Source: a bacterium 1xD8-48
GTDB lineage: Bacteria > Bacillota > Clostridia > Lachnospirales > Lachnospiraceae
Assembly: GCA_009917455.1 (NCBI GenBank)
Contig: QZDS01000001.1
Location: 248,001-312,000 of the forward strand
Reading direction: 5' to 3'
DNA: 64,000 nt
The position numbers and the translations under genes are program-made. The notes under the pieces are model-generated. The model was not told the origin of the DNA, ran no database searches, and was given only the letters and a program-made list of their open reading frames with translations. Of the stretch, positions 42,374 to 50,663 are shown in pieces (the stretch's first letter is position 1; each line of letters starts with the position of its first letter).

Positions 42374-42736
42374 TTATGCCTTTTCAATTTTTCCCCTGGC
42401 AAGCTCCGCCAGTGTCTTAAAGCCCTCGGCATCATTAACCGCCATCTCGGAAAGCATCTTTCTGTTAATCTCAACGCCTGCCAGCTTAAGTCCGTACATA
42501 AATTTGCTGTAGGACAAACCGTTCATTCTTGCCGCCGCATTGATACGTGCAATCCAGAGCTGTCTGAACTGACGCTTTCTCTGCTTACGTCCTGCGTAGG
42601 AAGAAGCGAGCGCTCTCATTACAGACTGTTTTGCAATTCTATATTGTTTGCTCCTGGCTCCTCTGTAGCCCTTTGCAAGCTTTAAAACTCTGTTGTGTTT
42701 TCTTCTGGCATTCATACCACCCTTTATTCTGGCCAT
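42374..42736 (-). CDS. rplT: Ribosomal protein bL20
   Basis: 120 residues, [73 protein letters not shown] and onward. A complete L20, an early assembly protein of the large subunit that in Bacillota also represses its own operon by binding the leader. Last gene of infC-rpmI-rplT; a likely hairpin with a T run (AAGACCTTATTAGC) lies beyond its end near 42340-42362. Confidence 0.98.
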   Translation of the reverse strand: MARIKGGMNARRKHNRVLKLAKGYRGARSKQYRIAKQSVMRALASSYAGRKQRKRQFRQLWIARINAAARMNGLSYSKFMYGLKLAGVEINRKMLSEMAVNDAEGFKTLAELARGKIEKA

Positions 42737-42810
42737 TTCTTACATCCTCCTTATGACATCAAACGCTGTCCGCGCTTCGCAGATCAGCTTATTGTATCAA
42801 ACCTTACTTC

Positions 42811-43008
42811 TTATAAATAAGGTAAAATCTTCTTCATGTTCTTGATATTGGTCTTGTCCGTCATGGCGGGCTTTCTCAAATTTCTCTTTCTCTTGGTCGT
42901 CTTCTTGGTTAAGATATGGCTCTTGTATGCCTTGCTTCTTTTTAATTTACCTGTACCTGTAGCTTTAAAACGCTTTGCAGCAGACTTGCTTGTTTTCATT
43001 TTGGGCAT
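42811..43008 (-). CDS. rpmI: Ribosomal protein bL35
   Basis: 65 residues, [65 protein letters not shown]: a complete, strongly basic L35. Middle gene of the conserved infC operon, with a GGAGG site upstream. Confidence 0.98.
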   Translation of the reverse strand: MPKMKTSKSAAKRFKATGTGKLKRSKAYKSHILTKKTTKRKRNLRKPAMTDKTNIKNMKKILPYL

Positions 43009-43059
43009 AACTGTTTCCTCCTGTATATTAATTTTGTTCCATCTATTTTAACTGGCTGG

Positions 43060-43566
43060 CTATCGCTTTTCAGTTAAAAACATTGTCATGCTTCTGCCTT
43101 CCACCTTGGGCGGCTTCTCCATTACGCATACGTCGGACAATGCCTGCGCAAAATCGTCCAGAATATGCTTGCTGTTGGCCATATGCGCCATTTCACGTCC
43201 ACGGAATCTGAGTGTCACCTTCACTCTGTCCCCTTTGCCAAGGAACTTCCTTGCAGCGCTTATCTTTGTGTTAAGGTCGTTGGTGTCAATATTGGGTGAC
43301 AGACGGATTTCCTTGATTTCAATAACCCTCTGCTTCTTCCTTGCTTCCTTTTCCTTACGGGTCTGCTCGTACTTGTATTTGCCATAGTCAACCAGCTTGC
43401 ACACAGGCGGCTTTGCCGTGGGGGCAATCTTAACCAAATCCACGCCTGCCTCTTCCGCTAACTGCATTGCTTCTCTCGAAGACATAATCCCAAGCTGTGC
43501 TCCGTCCTCTCCGATTACACGTACTTCCCTGTCCCTAATCTGTTCGTTAATGAATAAATCGCTAAT
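43060..43566 (-). CDS. infC: Translation initiation factor IF-3 (AUU start)
   Basis: 168 residues when read from the ATT codon at 43566-43564: (M)SDLFINEQIRDREVRVIGEDGAQLGIMSSREAMQLAEEAG. GGGGAGG lies 8 nt upstream of this codon. The first in-frame ATG (43485) would remove the conserved INEQIR start of the N-terminal domain, so AUU is by far the better choice. IF-3 discriminates against AUU, and this start lets it limit its own synthesis, as known in E. coli. The C-terminal domain has KVTLRFRGREMAH. First gene of the operon. Confidence 0.96.
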   Translation of the reverse strand: MSDLFINEQIRDREVRVIGEDGAQLGIMSSREAMQLAEEAGVDLVKIAPTAKPPVCKLVDYGKYKYEQTRKEKEARKKQRVIEIKEIRLSPNIDTNDLNTKISAARKFLGKGDRVKVTLRFRGREMAHMANSKHILDDFAQALSDVCVMEKPPKVEGRSMTMFLTEKR

Positions 43567-43599
43567 GGCTGTGTCCTCCCCTTACATAAGTAAAATACC

Positions 43600-43625
43600 A
43601 AAAAGTGGATAGCATAACTATCCAC
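43600..43625 (-). terminator. Attenuator in the infC leader
   Basis: Minus strand GTGGATAG-TTATG-CTATCCAC followed by TTTTT: an 8-bp perfect stem about 35 nt before the infC start. This is the expected place for L20-controlled premature termination. Confidence 0.85.
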
Positions 43626-43885
43626 CTGTAAATCCATTTCATAAGATGTATTATCACTGTTCGGTTATCAAACCGGCTGTTATGCTCCGCATCACCGTCA
43701 GCAGCGACTTTGTATTCCGGCTGTCAGTCTGCCTTAATTCTTCGCAGTATTTTCACCGTTTACCGGCTTCCATGTACCTGCCGGAACCGTTGACAAAACA
43801 TCTTATTTATATGAACGCCTGTAAGCCCAATCGCCACAGGGTGAGAGTGGATACTCTGCTTCTTCCATCTGCATGAATCACATGC
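43626..43885 (-). promoter_or_regulatory. L20 leader-like autoregulatory RNA
   Basis: About 260 nt of structured, gene-free leader before the infC attenuator. The segment GAGTATCCACTCTCACCCTGTGGCGAT followed by ACAGGCGTTCAT resembles the conserved part of the Bacillota L20 leader. TATCCAC near its 5' end can pair with GTGGATA of the attenuator, giving a plausible antiterminator. Described from memory of the family. Confidence 0.7.
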
Positions 43886-43891
43886 TTATTT

Positions 43892-43920
43892 ACAATAACA
43901 TACCCTTTTGCAATTGTCAA
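43892..43920 (-). promoter_or_regulatory. Promoter of infC-rpmI-rplT
   Basis: Minus strand TTGACA (43915-43920), 17 bp ending in TGT, TATTGT (43892-43897). The perfect -35 begins 8 bp after the stop of the upstream lipoprotein gene. Confidence 0.82.
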
Positions 43921-43928
43921 TATCTTTT

Positions 43929-44561
43929 TTATTGATTTTTTGCAAGACCTGTTTCTTCCTCCCGTACAAGACGGATTTGCCCGTCATATATCTCAAAATC
44001 TGCAAGAAGCTCGTCATCCGCCATCTGGCTGTATGTAATGGTATAGGTGTTATCCGCCAGTATCATATAGGCCACCTGCTCTATGGTTTCCTCGTCCAAC
44101 TGGTAATTGCTCCGCACCTTATAGCCCGGAATCCCTTCCATATCGATTTTTTCAAAGGATTCTATATTGAGCTGAACGTCCTGACCGCTGGCCTTGTAGG
44201 CTTCCTCTATACTCTCTCTGTAATCCGCCTCTGTCAGCTCGGAAGAAACGTTTCCCTCTCCGCTGCCTTCCGATACCGTATAGTAGACATTGGACGAGTC
44301 AAGAGGATTTCGTTCATGCACATACATTCCCGGAATCTCCTCCGACTCCTGAAAGCCTTCCGGTATCAGCACCACACAGTAACCGGACTTGTCCCCTGTC
44401 ATTTCGGGGGCGGTTTCCTTTAATTCAAATTCCTGCATTTCTATGTATTTCGGCTCCTGCCCTTCCTCTGACTGTATGCCGGCAACCGTAATTACTTCTT
44501 TGTCTCCGCAGCCTGCGAGAAACATTGAAAGAAGTACTGTGAGAATCATTTTTCTTTTCAT
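43929..44561 (-). CDS. Predicted lipoprotein
   Basis: 210 residues. MKRKMILTVLLSMFLAGC is a lipoprotein signal with Cys18. The mature domain is acidic and soluble: GYCVVLIPEGFQESEEIPGMYVHERNPLDSSNVYYTVSEG and QVAYMILADNTYTITYSQMADDELLADFE. The layout suggests a PsbP/Mog1-like or similar single-domain fold, but I do not recognise the family. Unlinked to the ribosomal operon except by position. Function unknown. Confidence 0.8.
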   Translation of the reverse strand: MKRKMILTVLLSMFLAGCGDKEVITVAGIQSEEGQEPKYIEMQEFELKETAPEMTGDKSGYCVVLIPEGFQESEEIPGMYVHERNPLDSSNVYYTVSEGSGEGNVSSELTEADYRESIEEAYKASGQDVQLNIESFEKIDMEGIPGYKVRSNYQLDEETIEQVAYMILADNTYTITYSQMADDELLADFEIYDGQIRLVREEETGLAKNQ

Positions 44562-44737
44562 TGCACTTCAGTCCTTAGCTATTTTATATTGCGGGTAAAA
44601 CCGCTATTTAATATTTAAGCATAAAACGGGGGATTATACAAGGGGGTTTTGAAGCTAACTTGTCCGTTCGTCCGTAATGGTAACAAGAAGTCTCTAAGAA
44701 CAGTTAACCCTGAAAGAGGTCAGACTATATAGATAAT

Positions 44738-44770
44738 GAGCCAGGAATCTGTTTTCCAGATTCCCGGCTC
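44738..44770. terminator. Hairpin downstream of the DUF1540 gene
   Basis: GAGCCAGGAATCTG (44738-44751) pairs with CAGATTCCCGGCTC (44757-44770) except for one A-C mismatch; TCCTGTTTTT follows on the plus strand. The interval 44562-44737 shows no gene. Confidence 0.65.
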
Positions 44771-44799
44771 TCCTGTTTTTCCCGACATACTTCTATTCC

Positions 44800-45114
44800 C
44801 TATTTCTCCGTAAACGTCGCGCAGGCCGTCTCCCTGCAGTCGCAGGCGCCGCAGCCTCTGATATCCACATGCTCGGCAACGCATTTGTAATTGCTGTTAT
44901 AGGTACAGTTTACTGCCTCGCAGTCGATGCTGATGGTTTTGCTCGGGTGCTCCAACGAGCTGGTAAACCTGTCTCTTCCCGCCTCCGAAAAGCTCTCGCA
45001 GCAGGTATCGTCCTCACAGCACGCGCGCTTTCCGCCAACCATAATGTCTCCCTTGCAACAGCACTCACTTTTGTTATATACGCAATTTTCCACACCGCAT
45101 TTTAATTCCGCCAT
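44800..45114 (-). CDS. DUF1540 Cys-rich protein
   Basis: 104 residues from MAELKCGVENCVYNKSECC at 45114 (GGAGGTA site). Two DUF1540 modules: CGVENCVYNKSECCCKGDIMVG (1) and CEAVNCTYNSNYKCVAEHVDIRGCGACDCRETACATF (2), joined by CCEDDTCCESF. It has about 16 cysteines in 104 residues, so metal binding is very likely. The family is common in spore-forming Clostridia; function unknown. Confidence 0.9.
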   Translation of the reverse strand: MAELKCGVENCVYNKSECCCKGDIMVGGKRACCEDDTCCESFSEAGRDRFTSSLEHPSKTISIDCEAVNCTYNSNYKCVAEHVDIRGCGACDCRETACATFTEK

Positions 45115-45241
45115 CTTTATACCTCCATTCCGGTTCTGCAAACGCCGCCGGTACGCTTTTGTCCGGCTGTCTGCCGTTTTCATTGCATTCACAATTTTTC
45201 ATTGTTCTTCACAGTATAAGTATGGCTGTTTTTGATGCTCC

Positions 45242-46915
45242 TTATTCAGCGGATTTTAATTTGCAGTCATAAATGTTAAACCAGTACCTTTCTATCATTA
45301 CGCTGACTTTCTCATCTGCCGTAATCCCGGCTTTTTCCCATTTTTCGATAATTTCGTCTCTGGCGTTCCCGCTCCCAAAGAACCAGACTTTTCCTTTGCC
45401 CGAACCCTCCTTTGTCAAGAGAAGCTCCTTTAAAGCTCTGACGCCTTCCTCGTCGGAAAATTCTCCCTCCACCAGCGCATGGTTTTTCGGATACATTTCA
45501 CATATCAGCTTCTCCGGCTTTCCGTACCACAGGTAAGTGTCGTTGTTCAGATAATAGGACGCCACCGCCTGGGTCTGGTCAAAATTGAAAATGACAATGT
45601 CCTCCCCGCCAATCTGTGACAGCGCCTGCCGTGCCTCCCGCATCTGTACTCTTTTCCACATTTCCTCCCCGTAAAAGGAACGGTAATTAAAGATGCCTGT
45701 TATTATTACAAACAAGACAGCCGGGATAAAGAAAAGCTTCTTTTCCTTCGCCTCCCCAAGCACAATCGAAAAAGCCAGCCAGAACACGCCAAGAGCCGGG
45801 AGCATATAGCGGTAGACAAAAACAGGGCGTATCAGAATCGACGCAAGAAAACCGAAAAATACAATGCCTGCCGGCACGCCAAGACAGCCGAATAGGAAAA
45901 ACACATTTTTTTTCCCGGACAGCTCTCTCTCATCTGCCTCCCTGTCCTTTTCCGCCTCCTTACCGGTCTGCGCCTTTTTCCTTTGTTTTCCTTCTCCCGC
46001 CAGAAAAAGCAGAAGCATTTCCCCGTAAACCGCAAAAAGGATGCCGCCTGCAATCATGCTTACCATCTGGCCTGAAAAGGCAAATTGAAAAATAAATTTC
46101 ACACAGCCGCCCAGACTCCGCCAGGTAAGGGGCTGAATCCAGTAATTTTCCTTTACCTGAGAAATCTGCACGGTAAACGCGCCGATTAGCCAGGGCAGAT
46201 ATCCCGCCCCGCAGCAGATTCCGCTGTAAAGAAGCGCTTTTATTTCTTTTTTCCGCCCCTCTTTATTCCTATATGCCGCCGTAAATACAATCAGCAGATA
46301 GAGGTAAATCATGGCGAAAGCCACGCAGGCAAAATAATGGGTATAGCAGGCCGCCAGTGCGTACAGGGTAAGAGCCGCTAAATCAAGACGCCGTTTTTTT
46401 TCGCCGCAGACGCCGCGTGGCGCCGCCAGCTCATAAGCGTGAAGCATTCCCGCCGTGACAAAAAAAAGCGCCCAGCCGTACATCCTGACCTCCACCGTAT
46501 AGTCCGCCAGCTTCGGCATGGCGGGCAGCAGAAAGCAGAAAAGTCCGGCTGTAAGCATCCCGAAATTTTTCCGCACCTTTGTGATGGCATATATCATGCA
46601 AAGAAAAAAGGGCGCTATGGAAACCAGCTTGGCAACGGCCACCTGATAAGCAATATCTCCCTTTAAACCTCCGAAAATCCCGAGAAACAGCCTTACAATC
46701 ATATAGTACAAAGGCGGATGGACGTCCCTGGCCGTTATAGAAACAAGTTTACCACAGGACTGGTTTGCCAGCCCCATGGTAAACAATTCGTCGTACCAGA
46801 TATCACTGCTAAAGGATAAATACACGGAAATGCACAGCATTCCCATACCTGCCAGACACAGCACGCTTCCAAGGATTTTGTCCCATGTCATATCCCGTCT
46901 TATCCACAGTTTCAT
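45242..46915 (-). CDS. Membrane glycosyltransferase, GT39/ArnT-like
   Basis: 557 residues with about ten or eleven hydrophobic helices. The first extracytoplasmic loop has SSDIWYDELFTMGLANQ with the acidic pair of the PMT/ArnT superfamily, and ARDVHPPLYYMIVRLF is the next conserved loop. Such enzymes transfer sugars from lipid-linked donors. A charged insert (GKQRKKAQTGKEAEKDREADERE) sits in a cytoplasmic loop. The start overlaps the thrS stop by 4 bp (ATGA). A related protein is encoded at 60.7-62.3 kb. Acceptor unknown. Confidence 0.85.
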   Translation of the reverse strand: MKLWIRRDMTWDKILGSVLCLAGMGMLCISVYLSFSSDIWYDELFTMGLANQSCGKLVSITARDVHPPLYYMIVRLFLGIFGGLKGDIAYQVAVAKLVSIAPFFLCMIYAITKVRKNFGMLTAGLFCFLLPAMPKLADYTVEVRMYGWALFFVTAGMLHAYELAAPRGVCGEKKRRLDLAALTLYALAACYTHYFACVAFAMIYLYLLIVFTAAYRNKEGRKKEIKALLYSGICCGAGYLPWLIGAFTVQISQVKENYWIQPLTWRSLGGCVKFIFQFAFSGQMVSMIAGGILFAVYGEMLLLFLAGEGKQRKKAQTGKEAEKDREADERELSGKKNVFFLFGCLGVPAGIVFFGFLASILIRPVFVYRYMLPALGVFWLAFSIVLGEAKEKKLFFIPAVLFVIITGIFNYRSFYGEEMWKRVQMREARQALSQIGGEDIVIFNFDQTQAVASYYLNNDTYLWYGKPEKLICEMYPKNHALVEGEFSDEEGVRALKELLLTKEGSGKGKVWFFGSGNARDEIIEKWEKAGITADEKVSVMIERYWFNIYDCKLKSAE

Positions 46916-48870
46916 TTTTCCGTTTCGCTTTCTTTGCGGATTTCTTTTGTTCTGATTTCCTTACAAATCTGTTCCGTAAACTCGCTTAAAGGCTTCACGC
47001 CCTCGTCGCCGGCAAAACGGCTTCTCACGGACACCGTGCCGTCCGCCTCCTCCTGCTGGCCCACCACAAGCATATAAGGAAGCCTTGCAAGCCTTGCCTC
47101 GCGAATCTTAAAGCCTATCTTCTCGGAGCGGTTATCCGCTTCCGCAAGCACGCCGTTTCTGCGAAGCTCCTTTACCACCTTATCCGCGTATTCCTCATAC
47201 TTTTCAGAAATCGGCAGTACCCTTACCTGTTCCGGACACAGCCAGGTGGGGAACTTGCCCTCGTACTTTTCTATCAGCCATGCCAGCGTCCTCTCATAGC
47301 AGCCCATGGAGGTTCTGTGAATGATGTAAGGACGCACCTTGTCGCCGTTTGCGTCAATGTAATACATGTCAAAGTTTTCCGCAATGGCGCAGTCTAGCTG
47401 AATGGTAATCATGGTGTCTTCCTTGCCGTATACATTCTTTGCCTGAATGTCAATCTTCGGCCCGTAAAAAGCAGCCTCGCCGTCGGCCTCCGTAAAAGGA
47501 ACGCCGTACTCTGAAAGGATGTCCCTGATTTTGCTCTGGGTGGACTCCCAGTAGTTTTCATCCCCCAGGTATTTTTCCCGGTTATTGGGGTCCCATTTGG
47601 ACAGGCGGTAAGTCACATCATCCTGAAGCCCTAAGGTGGTCAGGCAGTACACCGCCAAATCCAGACAGCGCTTGAGCTCCTCCTGTGCCTGGTCGGGACG
47701 GATAATCAGATGCCCCTCGGAGATGGTAAACTGGCGCACCCTTGTCAGGCCGTGCATCTCGCCGGAATCCTCGTTCCTGAAAAGTGTGGAGGTCTCTCCG
47801 TAGCGGATGGGCAAATCCCTGTAGGAATGCTGAGTCGCTTTATATACATAATACTGGAAAGGACAGGTCATTGGCCGGAGGGCAAATACCTCTTTATCCG
47901 TCTCCTCGTCTCCCAAAACAAACATGCCGTCCTTATAGTGGTCCCAGTGGCCGGAAATCCTGTACAAATCGCTCTTGGCCATAAGAGGCGTTTTGGTTCT
48001 CACATAGCCCCACTCGTTATCTTCCAAATCCTCAATCCAGCGCTGCAGGGTCTGAATCATTTTCGTTCCCTTAGGCATCAGAAGCGGCAGACCCTGTCCG
48101 ATAACGTCCACCGTGGTAAAAAGCTCCATTTCCCGCCCAAGCCTGTTATGGTCGCGAAGCCTGATATTTTCCAGATAAGTCAGATATTCCGCCAGTTCGT
48201 CCTTTTTATTAAAAGCGGTTCCGTAAATTCTCTGCAGCATGGCGTTTTCGGATTTGCCTCTCCAGTAAGCGCCCGAAGAAGAAGTCAGCTTAAAAGCTTT
48301 GATTCCCTTTGTACTCATAAGATGAGGGCCGGCGCACAAATCGGTAAAGCCGCCCTGATTATAGAAAGAAATTTCCGCATCCTCAGGCAAATCCCTGATA
48401 AGCTCCACTTTGTAAGGCTCCCCCGCCTCCTCCATGAATTTGATTGCCTCCGGGCGGGACAGCGTGTACCTTTTAAGCTCATGCCCTTCCTTGATTATCT
48501 TTTTCATCTCGGCTTCAATCTTATCCAGGTCCTCTCTGGAAAAAGGCTCGTGCTCAAAATCGTAATAATAGCCGTTATCAATGGCGGGCCCGATTGCCAG
48601 TTTTGCCTGCGGGAAAACCCTCCTGACCGCTTCCGCCAGAACATGGGAGCAGGTATGCCTTACCACACGAAGCCCTTCGGGGTCGTTGGCCGTAAGGATA
48701 TTTAAGGAACAGTCCTTATCAAGAACCGTCCGTAAATCCACCGTCTTTCCGTCAACCTCTCCGGCACATGCCGCTCTGGCAAGGCCTTCGCTTATATCCG
48801 CCGCAATTTCATAAACGCTTTTTGCACTGTCGTATTCTTTGACAGAGCCGTCCTTTAATGTAATTTTCAT
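46912..48870 (-). CDS. thrS: Threonyl-tRNA synthetase
   Basis: A 652-residue class II synthetase. TGS domain 1-62 (MKITLKDGSVKEYDSAKSVYEIA); editing domain with HTCSHVLAEAVRRVFP and a downstream CAGPHLMSTK; catalytic motif 2 FRNEDSGEMHGLTRVRQFTI and motif 3 GCYERTLAWLIEKYEGKFP; C-terminal anticodon domain with VRVLPISEKYEEYADKVVKELR. The zinc Cys is in LRPMTCPFQYYVY. No T-box leader precedes it: the gap to the upstream small gene is only 47 bp, so it must depend on an upstream promoter. Confidence 0.98.
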   Translation of the reverse strand: MKITLKDGSVKEYDSAKSVYEIAADISEGLARAACAGEVDGKTVDLRTVLDKDCSLNILTANDPEGLRVVRHTCSHVLAEAVRRVFPQAKLAIGPAIDNGYYYDFEHEPFSREDLDKIEAEMKKIIKEGHELKRYTLSRPEAIKFMEEAGEPYKVELIRDLPEDAEISFYNQGGFTDLCAGPHLMSTKGIKAFKLTSSSGAYWRGKSENAMLQRIYGTAFNKKDELAEYLTYLENIRLRDHNRLGREMELFTTVDVIGQGLPLLMPKGTKMIQTLQRWIEDLEDNEWGYVRTKTPLMAKSDLYRISGHWDHYKDGMFVLGDEETDKEVFALRPMTCPFQYYVYKATQHSYRDLPIRYGETSTLFRNEDSGEMHGLTRVRQFTISEGHLIIRPDQAQEELKRCLDLAVYCLTTLGLQDDVTYRLSKWDPNNREKYLGDENYWESTQSKIRDILSEYGVPFTEADGEAAFYGPKIDIQAKNVYGKEDTMITIQLDCAIAENFDMYYIDANGDKVRPYIIHRTSMGCYERTLAWLIEKYEGKFPTWLCPEQVRVLPISEKYEEYADKVVKELRRNGVLAEADNRSEKIGFKIREARLARLPYMLVVGQQEEADGTVSVRSRFAGDEGVKPLSEFTEQICKEIRTKEIRKESETEK

Positions 48871-48917
48871 TTTAAACTAATCCTCCATGCCGTATACTGA
48901 CTCAAAAGCAAGCCAGA

Positions 48918-49178
48918 TTATAACTCCTTCTGCTCCACTTCTTCCCAGTCCACAACGCCGCTTTTCTTTTTAGACTTTTTGTCCTTTGCCTTTTTGTCGT
49001 CCTCGTCATAGCCGTTTCCGTTATGGCTGCCTATCACCATAGATTTTCTTGGGGAGAATAACATGCCAAACACAATTCCTCCCAGTACGCATACAGCCAT
49101 CATCAGCAAAAATTCCTTTTTGCTCATTGACCTTTCATCGCTTAAAGTCGCTTTAAATTCTTCCCATCTTTTTTCCAT
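48918..49178 (-). CDS. Small single-helix membrane protein
   Basis: 86 residues. A charged start (MEKRWEEFKATLSDERSMSKKE) is followed by one hydrophobic helix (FLLMMAVCVLGGIVFGMLF) and a Lys/Asp-rich tail (EDDKKAKDKKSKKKSG). Ribosome site GGAGAATTG. It lies between lepB and thrS on the same strand and looks like part of that operon. Family unknown to me. Confidence 0.75.
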   Translation of the reverse strand: MEKRWEEFKATLSDERSMSKKEFLLMMAVCVLGGIVFGMLFSPRKSMVIGSHNGNGYDEDDKKAKDKKSKKKSGVVDWEEVEQKEL

Positions 49179-49249
49179 TTTTCAATTCTCCTGTTCTTTT
49201 GACTCATTCCCTGCGGACTTTGTCCGCAGACGCCTGCTGTTTCCAGTTT

Positions 49250-49780
49250 CTAAAACCTCTTTAATTCGGGAAAGTATTCAATTTCAGCTTTCCCTATAAT
49301 CTCGTCCTTCTCCACAAATTTGTCTTTCCAAAATCTGGAGTCATCCGAGTTGTTTCTGTTGTCACCCATTACAAAGTACGACAATTCCGGCACATAATAA
49401 GGACCGAAATCCTCGTTGATTTTCTCCCTGATATAACTTTCCTCCAAAAGTACGTCGTTGACATAAATTCCGCCGTCAATCCCTTCAACCTTATCCCCCG
49501 GAAGTCCGATAATTCTTTTCAAATATTTTTCCGACTTGTCATCCGGGAAATAAAAGGCTATGATATCGCCTCTCTTTGGCTCTCCCACAACGTATGACAG
49601 ACGGTTAATCAAAACACGGCTTCCCGACATGATTGTGGTCTCCATGGAACCTGTGGGCACCTGCGCGTTTGCAACCAGCGTCCGGCTCACGACAAAGGTA
49701 ATAACCAGAGCCGTTAAAAGTACTTTGGACCAGTCAAGGATTTCGTATAGGATTTTTTTCATAACTCTTTTTCTTTTCAT
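49250..49780 (-). CDS. lepB: Signal peptidase I
   Basis: 176 residues of the short Gram-positive type. A single N-terminal helix (DWSKVLLTALVITFVVSRTLV), then box B with the catalytic Ser in VPTGSMETTI, RGDIIAFYFPDDKSEKYLKRIIGLPGDKVE with the general-base Lys, and box E YFVMGDNRNNSDDSRFW. It removes signal peptides from secreted non-lipoproteins. ATG at 49780 with AGGAG; an internal Met six codons on is less likely. Confidence 0.96.
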   Translation of the reverse strand: MKRKRVMKKILYEILDWSKVLLTALVITFVVSRTLVANAQVPTGSMETTIMSGSRVLINRLSYVVGEPKRGDIIAFYFPDDKSEKYLKRIIGLPGDKVEGIDGGIYVNDVLLEESYIREKINEDFGPYYVPELSYFVMGDNRNNSDDSRFWKDKFVEKDEIIGKAEIEYFPELKRF

Positions 49781-49986
49781 ACAGGCTCCTGTCTTCAGAT
49801 ATTATTTCCAACAGGTATTATTATAATGATTTCTTTGGAAAATGACAAGGTGATTCCTGTATCTCTTTTCTGCGCTTTGCCAATTATTCAATTTATTTTT
49901 ATAGTTTTAAAAAAATCAGTTTTTCCTTGACAACTCGTAATTTATGCCATACTATTTAGTAAAAGAGGCAGTTTTTTACCGGGTGG

Positions 49987-50582
49987 TCATATTTGATTCT
50001 CGCGGCTTATGTGCTTCTTTTTTATATTTATTATATCATGTAAAAACAGTCCCTGGTCATTTATACGAACAACTAATGTCGCCATATAAAAATTTTTCCA
50101 AACATCATCTTCATTCTCTGCCTTTACTGGTACTGAAAAATATGTATCATATCTATACCATCCCCCATTGGCATTATTTACATGTTTGATGTTCTTATTT
50201 TCAATCCATCTGCGATTTGTTGCATTTTCAATGAGGCATGGCAATATTTGAACGATATTCGCTTTTACTTTTGCCAGACTTCCCCTTAGCGCTTTCGTGT
50301 ATTTTGATTCTGCATATTCATCTGCAAAAGCTGAGTTAATATACACTTTATCCCCGTATTCTTTTATTACAAAAGTCTGTCCAAAAATTTACTCAAATAT
50401 CTTTCTACTGCATCCCATTGAATATTCTGCTTTCCGGTAAATATTATTTTTTCCACTTGCACATATAACATTCCTACAGCATTCCCTCCAAATTCATCTA
50501 TACCTTTTGAACTAAAACACCATCTGGGACAATATATGCACACCTGCCGCCAGTTTTCGGCAATCGAATAAACAAAGCCCAA
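49987..50582 (-). pseudogene. Frameshifted gene with phage/ICE-type nuclease-like domain
   Basis: Two minus-strand frames join across a one-base shift in a homopolymer (AAAAA at 50383-50387). The upstream frame ends QNIQWDAVERYLSKF and the downstream frame continues GQTFVIKEYGDKVYINSAFADEYAESKYTKALRG up to NATNRRWIENKNIKHVNNANGGWYRYDTYFSVPV and ATLVVRINDQGLFLHDIINIKK. The C-terminal pattern reminds me of the PBECR/LPD-type domains on phage head and conjugative-element proteins; this is from memory. The region is AT-rich relative to both flanks, consistent with transfer. Broken, or expressed by slippage. Confidence 0.58.
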
Positions 50583-50663
50583 AACACTCCATCTTCTGTC
50601 TTTTCCGCCTTTTATACCTTACTGTTTTCTCGTAATAATATTATATCTCTTTCCGCCAAAATA

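Noticed and set aside
47710..48705. Plus-strand frame of 331 codons
   Set aside because: Antisense to thrS, whose identity is certain.
48871..49250. T-box leader for thrS
   Set aside because: Only 47 bp separate thrS from the upstream gene and no T-box elements were seen there or around the small membrane protein gene.
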